Source: Inquilinus sp052078665
GTDB lineage: Bacteria > Pseudomonadota > Alphaproteobacteria > DSM-16000 > Inquilinaceae
Assembly (NCBI RefSeq): GCF_052078665.1
Contig: NZ_JBQJIK010000037.1
Location: forward strand, 12,136 to 76,135
Direction: 5' to 3'
DNA length: 64,000 bases
The notes below the pieces were generated by a model. It did no database searches, was not told where the DNA came from, and was given only the letters and a program-made list of their open reading frames with translations. Position numbers and translations under genes: made by a program. How positions within the stretch are numbered: position 1 is the first letter of the stretch; each line of letters begins with the position of its first letter. Shown piece after piece: positions 60,152 through 64,000 of the stretch.

Positions 60152-60186
60152 TGCATAGCTAGTCACCACTGGTGCATAGCTAGTCA
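60152..60186. promoter_or_regulatory. Direct repeat with central palindrome at the LacI/ABC divergent promoter
   Basis: TGCATAGCTAGTCA occurs at 60152-60165 and 60173-60186, a spacing of 21 bases or two helical turns. At the junction, CACCACTGGTG (60164-60174) is a perfect inverted repeat with one central base. This is the likely LacI-family operator, 30-64 bases before the binding-protein start. Confidence 0.65.
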
Positions 60187-60215
60187 ACGCAAAAATATTT
60201 CAGGGAGAGACGAAC

Positions 60216-61304
60216 ATGAAGGGCATTCCGCTTTCGATGTCCCTGACCCGGCGCGGTGCGCTGAAGGGGGCTGCGGCGATCGGCGTCGGCCTGGCCGCGC
60301 CCGCCGGCTTCGTGCGCCGCGGCTTCGCCGCCGACAAGCCGACCCTGGTGACCTCGATCCGGTCCCTCTCCAACCCCTATCACGCTGCCTGGAAGCAGGG
60401 CGCCGAGACCTACGCCAAGGCGGTCGGGCTCGAGCTGGTCACGCTGGTGACCGAGGGCGACAGCGAGAAGGGGCTGGCCGACATCCGCGCGATCCTGGCC
60501 AAGACCGGCGGCAATATGGTGCTGAACCTCGACCCGAACGATTCGGCCGACGCCACGCCGATCGTCGAGGCCTGCGCCGCCGCGAAGGTCTATGTCATGT
60601 CGCAGTGGAACAAGCCGGCCGACCTGCACCCCTGGGACCACAACCCGTACTACACCGCCTTCGTCACCTTCGATGGCGAGCGCTACGGCGCCGAGACCGG
60701 CGAGGCGCTGGTCAAGTCGATCGGCGGCAAGGGCGGCATCGTCGCGCTGGGCGGCATCATCTCCAACACCGTGGCGATCGCGCGCAAGGCCGGGCTGGAC
60801 AAGGTGGTGGCGGCCCATCCCGACGTGAAGCTGCTCGACTTCCAGGTCGCCGACTGGCAGTCGACCAAGGCCTATGACGTGGTTGCCGCCTGGCTGACCC
60901 GGTTCGGCGACGAGATCAAGGGCGTCTGGGCCGCCAATGACGACATGGGCGTCGGCGCGCTCGAGGCGCTGCGGTCCGAGGGGCTGGCCGGCAAGGTGCC
61001 GGTCACCGGCATCGACGGCATCAAGGCGGCGGTCGAGGGCGTGAAGACCGGCGAGTTCGCCGCCACCGTGTCCTCCGACCCCTACTGGCAGGGCAGCATG
61101 GGCCTCGCCATCCCCTATGCCGCCTCGCTCGGCAAGTTCGACCCGGCCAAGGAGCCGAAGGAGCACCGCGAGTTCTATGGCCAGGGCATCGTCGTGACGA
61201 AGGAGAACGTCGAGGCCTTCTACAAGTCGAACATCGAATCCGAGCCGAAGATCGACTACGACGACCTGTGGGGCCGGGTCACCGGCCAGGTCCGGCCGGG
61301 CTGA
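60216..61304 (+). CDS. Sugar-type ABC substrate-binding protein
   Basis: This 362-residue periplasmic-binding protein of the ribose/galactose class has a twin-arginine-like signal (LTRRGALKGAAAIGVGLAAPAGFVRRGFAA). The domain starts DKPTLVTSIRSLSNPYHAAWKQGAE, a pattern typical of the family. Later features are GIVALGGIISNTVAIARKAG and GVWAANDDMGVGALEAL. It heads a three-gene operon controlled by the divergent LacI regulator. GGGAG lies before the ATG. The sugar or polyol is unknown. Confidence 0.9.
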   Translation: MKGIPLSMSLTRRGALKGAAAIGVGLAAPAGFVRRGFAADKPTLVTSIRSLSNPYHAAWKQGAETYAKAVGLELVTLVTEGDSEKGLADIRAILAKTGGNMVLNLDPNDSADATPIVEACAAAKVYVMSQWNKPADLHPWDHNPYYTAFVTFDGERYGAETGEALVKSIGGKGGIVALGGIISNTVAIARKAGLDKVVAAHPDVKLLDFQVADWQSTKAYDVVAAWLTRFGDEIKGVWAANDDMGVGALEALRSEGLAGKVPVTGIDGIKAAVEGVKTGEFAATVSSDPYWQGSMGLAIPYAASLGKFDPAKEPKEHREFYGQGIVVTKENVEAFYKSNIESEPKIDYDDLWGRVTGQVRPG

Positions 61305-61315
61305 CGGTCGGCCCC

Positions 61316-62332
61316 GTGTCCGTGCAGTCCCACACCGCTCCGGCGGCGGCCCGGCCGCGATCCGTCGCCGGCCGGGCGAAGCTGGAGCGGCGCCTGCGCC
61401 TGGCGGCGCCGCTGATCGTGCTGGTCGCGCTGTGCCTGCTGCTCGGCCTGGCCAACCCGAACTTCCTCAGCACTGGCAACTTCGTCCGGGTGGCCACTGC
61501 CGCCTCGATCCCGCTGGTGCTGACGCTCGGCGCCACCTTCATCATCCTGCTCGGCAGCATCGACCTGTCGATCGAGGGCATGATGGCGGTGGCGGCGATC
61601 GTGCTGACCCTGCTGGTGGCCAATGACAGCGGCGGCGGGGCCGGCATCGGCCTCGCCGCCGTGCCTGTCGCCGTCGCCGCGGGTACCGCCATGGGGCTGC
61701 TCAACGGCGCGCTGCATGTCGGCCTGCGGATCCCGTCCTTCATGGCCACGATCGGCAGCTGGTTCATCGGCCTGGGCACCGCCACCATCCTGCTGGGCGG
61801 CGGCTCGGTCCGGATCCTCGATCCCGACATCCGGGCCCTGGCCCTGACCCGGCTGGCCGGGATGCCGCTGTCGGTGTGGATCGCGCTGGCGGCGCTGGGC
61901 GTGGCCTGGGTGATCCAGACCCAGACCCGCTTCGGCCGCCACGTCTACGCCATCGGCGGCGGCGAGGATTTGGCGGCGCTGTCCGGCGTGCCGATCCGGC
62001 GCACCAAGGTCATCGCCTTCGCCCTGGCCGGCACCTTCTACGGCCTGGCCAGCGTGCTGGCGGCGGCGCAGCTGGGCCTGGCCAATGCCGAGATCGGCAC
62101 CGGCCGGCTGTTCACCACGGTCACCGCCGTGGTGGTCGGCGGCACCTCGCTGATGGGCGGGCAGGGCGGCGTGCTGAACGCGCTGATCGGCGTGCTGATC
62201 GTCGCCGTCCTGGCCAACGGCATGGTGCTGCTGGGCATCCCGCCCTATCTGCAGCAGGCCGCCCAGGGCCTGATGATCATCGCCGCGGTCGCGCTGTCGC
62301 TCGACCGGTCGCAGCTTCGCATCGTGAAGTGA
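61316..62332 (+). CDS. Sugar-type ABC permease
   Basis: This 338-residue permease of the RbsC/XylH class (BPD_transp_2) has about nine membrane segments. It has the family elements NPNFLSTGNFVRVATAASIPLVLTLGATFIILLGSIDLSIEGMMA and TRFGRHVYAIGGGEDLAALSGVPI. The start is GTG 61316, 11 bases after the binding-protein stop; the frame extends upstream inside the preceding gene and is not used. The next gene starts four bases after its stop. Confidence 0.9.
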   Translation: MSVQSHTAPAAARPRSVAGRAKLERRLRLAAPLIVLVALCLLLGLANPNFLSTGNFVRVATAASIPLVLTLGATFIILLGSIDLSIEGMMAVAAIVLTLLVANDSGGGAGIGLAAVPVAVAAGTAMGLLNGALHVGLRIPSFMATIGSWFIGLGTATILLGGGSVRILDPDIRALALTRLAGMPLSVWIALAALGVAWVIQTQTRFGRHVYAIGGGEDLAALSGVPIRRTKVIAFALAGTFYGLASVLAAAQLGLANAEIGTGRLFTTVTAVVVGGTSLMGGQGGVLNALIGVLIVAVLANGMVLLGIPPYLQQAAQGLMIIAAVALSLDRSQLRIVK

Positions 62333-62336
62333 CGCC

Positions 62337-63839
62337 ATGCTGCAGGCCATCGCCCTCCAGAAATCCTTCGGCAGCGTCCAGGCGCTAAAGGGCGTCGATG
62401 TCGAGATCCGGCCGCGCGAGGTGGTCGGGCTGGTCGGCGAGAACGGCGCCGGCAAGTCGACGCTGATGCGCATCCTGGCCGGGGTGCAGCAGCCGTCCGG
62501 CGGCGAGCTGCGCCGCGACGGCCAGGCGCTGCACCTGGCCGATCCGCGCCAGGCCAATGCCCGCGGCATCGCCATGGTGTTCCAGGAGCAGTCGCTGCTG
62601 CTGAACCTGAGCGTCGCCGAGAACATCTTCCTGGGCCAGGAGCAGGGCTTCATCCGCCTCGGCCTGATCGACTGGCGCCGGCTGAACGCCGCGGCGCGCC
62701 GGCAGCTGGAGAAGGTCGGGCTCGACATCGACCCGGCGACCCGGGCGCAGGACCTCAGCTTTGCCGCCCGCCAGATGGTCGAGCTGGCCAAGGCGCTGGC
62801 GCTGGAGGACCGGGTCGAGGGCGATCTGGTGATCCTGCTGGACGAGCCGACCTCGGTGCTGGAGCAGGCCGAGATCGACCTGCTGTTCGCTCGCGTCCGG
62901 GCGCTGAAGAGCCGGGCCAGCTTCGTCTTCGTCTCGCACCGGCTGGACGAGGTGCTGGCGATCAGCGACCGCATCTACGTCATGAAGGATGGCGGCGTGG
63001 TCGCCGAGATGCCGGCGGCGGAGGCCGATACCCCGACCCTGCACCGGATCATGGTCGGGCGCGAGGTCCATGCCGAATACTACCGGGAATCGGAACAACG
63101 CCCGCCGCAGGACGAGATCGTGCTGCAGGCCAAGGGGCTGTGCTGCGAGGGCAAGTATCGCGACATCGACCTGACCCTGCGCCGCGGCGAGGTGCTGGGC
63201 ATCGCCGGCGTCATCGGCTCGGGGCGGGAGGAGCTGGTGCGCAGCTTCTTCGGCTTCGTCCAGCCCACCGCCGGGACGCTGGAGGTCGGCGGCAAGCCGG
63301 TGCGCTTCGCCTCCCCGGCCGACGCGGTCGGGCACGGCATCGGCTTCATCCCCAGCGAGCGCCGGGTCGAGGGGCTGGTGATGATGCTGTCGGTCGCCGC
63401 CAACATGACCCTGGCGCGGCTGGAGGTGGCGGAAGGGCCGATGGGCTTGAGTCGCGCCCGCGAGCGCGCTTTGGCGCAGGACTGGACTCAGCGGCTGGCG
63501 ATCCGCGCCGCCGGGCCGGACGCGCCCTGCCTGTCGCTCTCGGGCGGCAACCAGCAGAAGGTGGTACTGGCCAAGTGGCTGACGGCGCAGTCGCGGATCC
63601 TGATCCTCGACCACCCGACCCGCGGCATCGATGTCGGCGCCAAGGAGGAGGTGTTCCGCCTGATCCGGACGCTGTGCGCCGAGGGCCTCTCGGTGATCCT
63701 GATCGCCGACACGCTGGAGGAGACGATCGGCCTCAGCCACACCGTGCTGGCGATGCGCGACGGCGCCATCACCGCCCGGTTAAGCGCCGAACCCGGCCGC
63801 AAGCCGGCCCAGGTCGACCTGATCGGACACATGGTATGA
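62337..63839 (+). CDS. Duplicated sugar-type ABC ATPase
   Basis: This 500-residue subunit has two ABC domains. The first has Walker A GENGAGKST, signature-region LSFAARQMVELAKAL and Walker B VILLDEPTSVL. The second has signature LSGGNQQKVVLAKWL and ILDHPTRGIDVGAKEE. The first signature (LSFAARQ) departs from LSGGQ, as is common in this class. It completes the importer with the two genes before it. Confidence 0.92.
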   Translation: MLQAIALQKSFGSVQALKGVDVEIRPREVVGLVGENGAGKSTLMRILAGVQQPSGGELRRDGQALHLADPRQANARGIAMVFQEQSLLLNLSVAENIFLGQEQGFIRLGLIDWRRLNAAARRQLEKVGLDIDPATRAQDLSFAARQMVELAKALALEDRVEGDLVILLDEPTSVLEQAEIDLLFARVRALKSRASFVFVSHRLDEVLAISDRIYVMKDGGVVAEMPAAEADTPTLHRIMVGREVHAEYYRESEQRPPQDEIVLQAKGLCCEGKYRDIDLTLRRGEVLGIAGVIGSGREELVRSFFGFVQPTAGTLEVGGKPVRFASPADAVGHGIGFIPSERRVEGLVMMLSVAANMTLARLEVAEGPMGLSRARERALAQDWTQRLAIRAAGPDAPCLSLSGGNQQKVVLAKWLTAQSRILILDHPTRGIDVGAKEEVFRLIRTLCAEGLSVILIADTLEETIGLSHTVLAMRDGAITARLSAEPGRKPAQVDLIGHMV

Positions 63840-63876
63840 GCGCGGTCGGAGAGAGGCTACCCGTCCTTTTGCGTTG

Positions 63877-64000
63877 CCTCTCCCGCCTGGCGGGAGAGGT
63901 CGGGCGTCCGCAGGACGACCGGGTGAGGGCCGGCACCGGCCTCGACAAAGAACCCTCACCCGGAGCCGCTTCGCGTCTCCGACCTCTCCCGCAAGCGGGA
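63877..64000. repeat. Palindromic intergenic repeat at the window end (incomplete)
   Basis: CCTCTCCCG (63877-63885) pairs with CGGGAGAGG (63891-63899). Further on, GGGTGAGGGC is mirrored by CCCTCACCC, and CCTCTCCCGC begins another arm that runs past the edge. This is a dispersed alphaproteobacterial element, related in style to the one at 6095. Confidence 0.7.

Overview
The window is very GC-rich DNA, densely coding, with the gene content and intergenic repeat families of an alphaproteobacterium. A large soil or plant-associated member of the Rhodospirillales (Inquilinus/Azospirillum-like) is my best guess. That guess rests on style and protein resemblance, not on a marker gene. No rRNA, tRNA, CRISPR, prophage or insertion sequence was recognised.

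Layout. 1-4.2 kb: magnesium transporter MgtE, a small unknown gene, and a secreted RTX protein with an unusual Gly-Leu-Leu decapeptide repeat at its N terminus. 4.2-6.0 kb: isovaleryl-CoA dehydrogenase and an unknown protein. 6.3-10.9 kb: a complete BMP-type (nucleoside-like) ABC importer. 10.9-25.5 kb: mixed housekeeping genes (glycosyltransferase, acyl-CoA dehydrogenase, OpgC-type membrane protein, DUF899, Sua5/TsaC with an FAD oxidase, ParA-like ATPase, HisN, formate dehydrogenase, an enolase-superfamily enzyme, SixA) plus two small genes of 57 and 48 codons. 25.6-33.6 kb: HerA-like ATPase, a class III cyclase, and a polyphosphate block (PPK2, PPK1, PPX). 33.6-34.4 kb: a DUF1778/GNAT toxin-antitoxin pair. 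34.4-37.6 kb: peptide-type binding protein, hydrolase and a divergent GntR regulator with a perfect palindrome between them.

37.7-57.0 kb is the centre of interest: a vitamin B6 catabolic region. Five proteins closely resemble characterised Mesorhizobium loti enzymes as I remember them: pyridoxine 4-oxidase (55461-56978), pyridoxamine-pyruvate aminotransferase (38536-39711), pyridoxal 4-dehydrogenase (37760-38506), 4-pyridoxolactonase (39723-40529) and the FHMPC 5-dehydrogenase (45761-46693). A GMC enzyme (52800-54527) is a good candidate for the remaining 4-pyridoxate dehydrogenase. Together they would convert pyridoxine, pyridoxamine and pyridoxal to 3-hydroxy-2-methylpyridine-4,5-dicarboxylate. 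The known lower-pathway enzymes (decarboxylase, flavin ring-opening oxygenase, amide hydrolase) are absent from the window. In their place the operon carries a gentisate/salicylate-type bicupin dioxygenase, a histidine-rich LVIVD beta-propeller protein, a RidA-type protein and a GST. Two ABC importers are embedded: a BMP-type system in the lactonase/aminotransferase/dehydrogenase operon, and an NMT1/THI5-type system in the cupin operon. A GntR regulator sits with two matching CAACCA-N7-TGGTTG sites, one before itself and one before the cupin gene. I propose an alternative B6 ring-cleavage pathway with dedicated importers.

57.0-64.0 kb: a separate sugar or polyol locus (SDR, glycerol-dehydrogenase-like enzyme, LacI regulator, three-gene ABC importer) ending in a palindromic repeat. 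Two copies of a typical alphaproteobacterial palindromic repeat lie at 17.3 and 57.8 kb.
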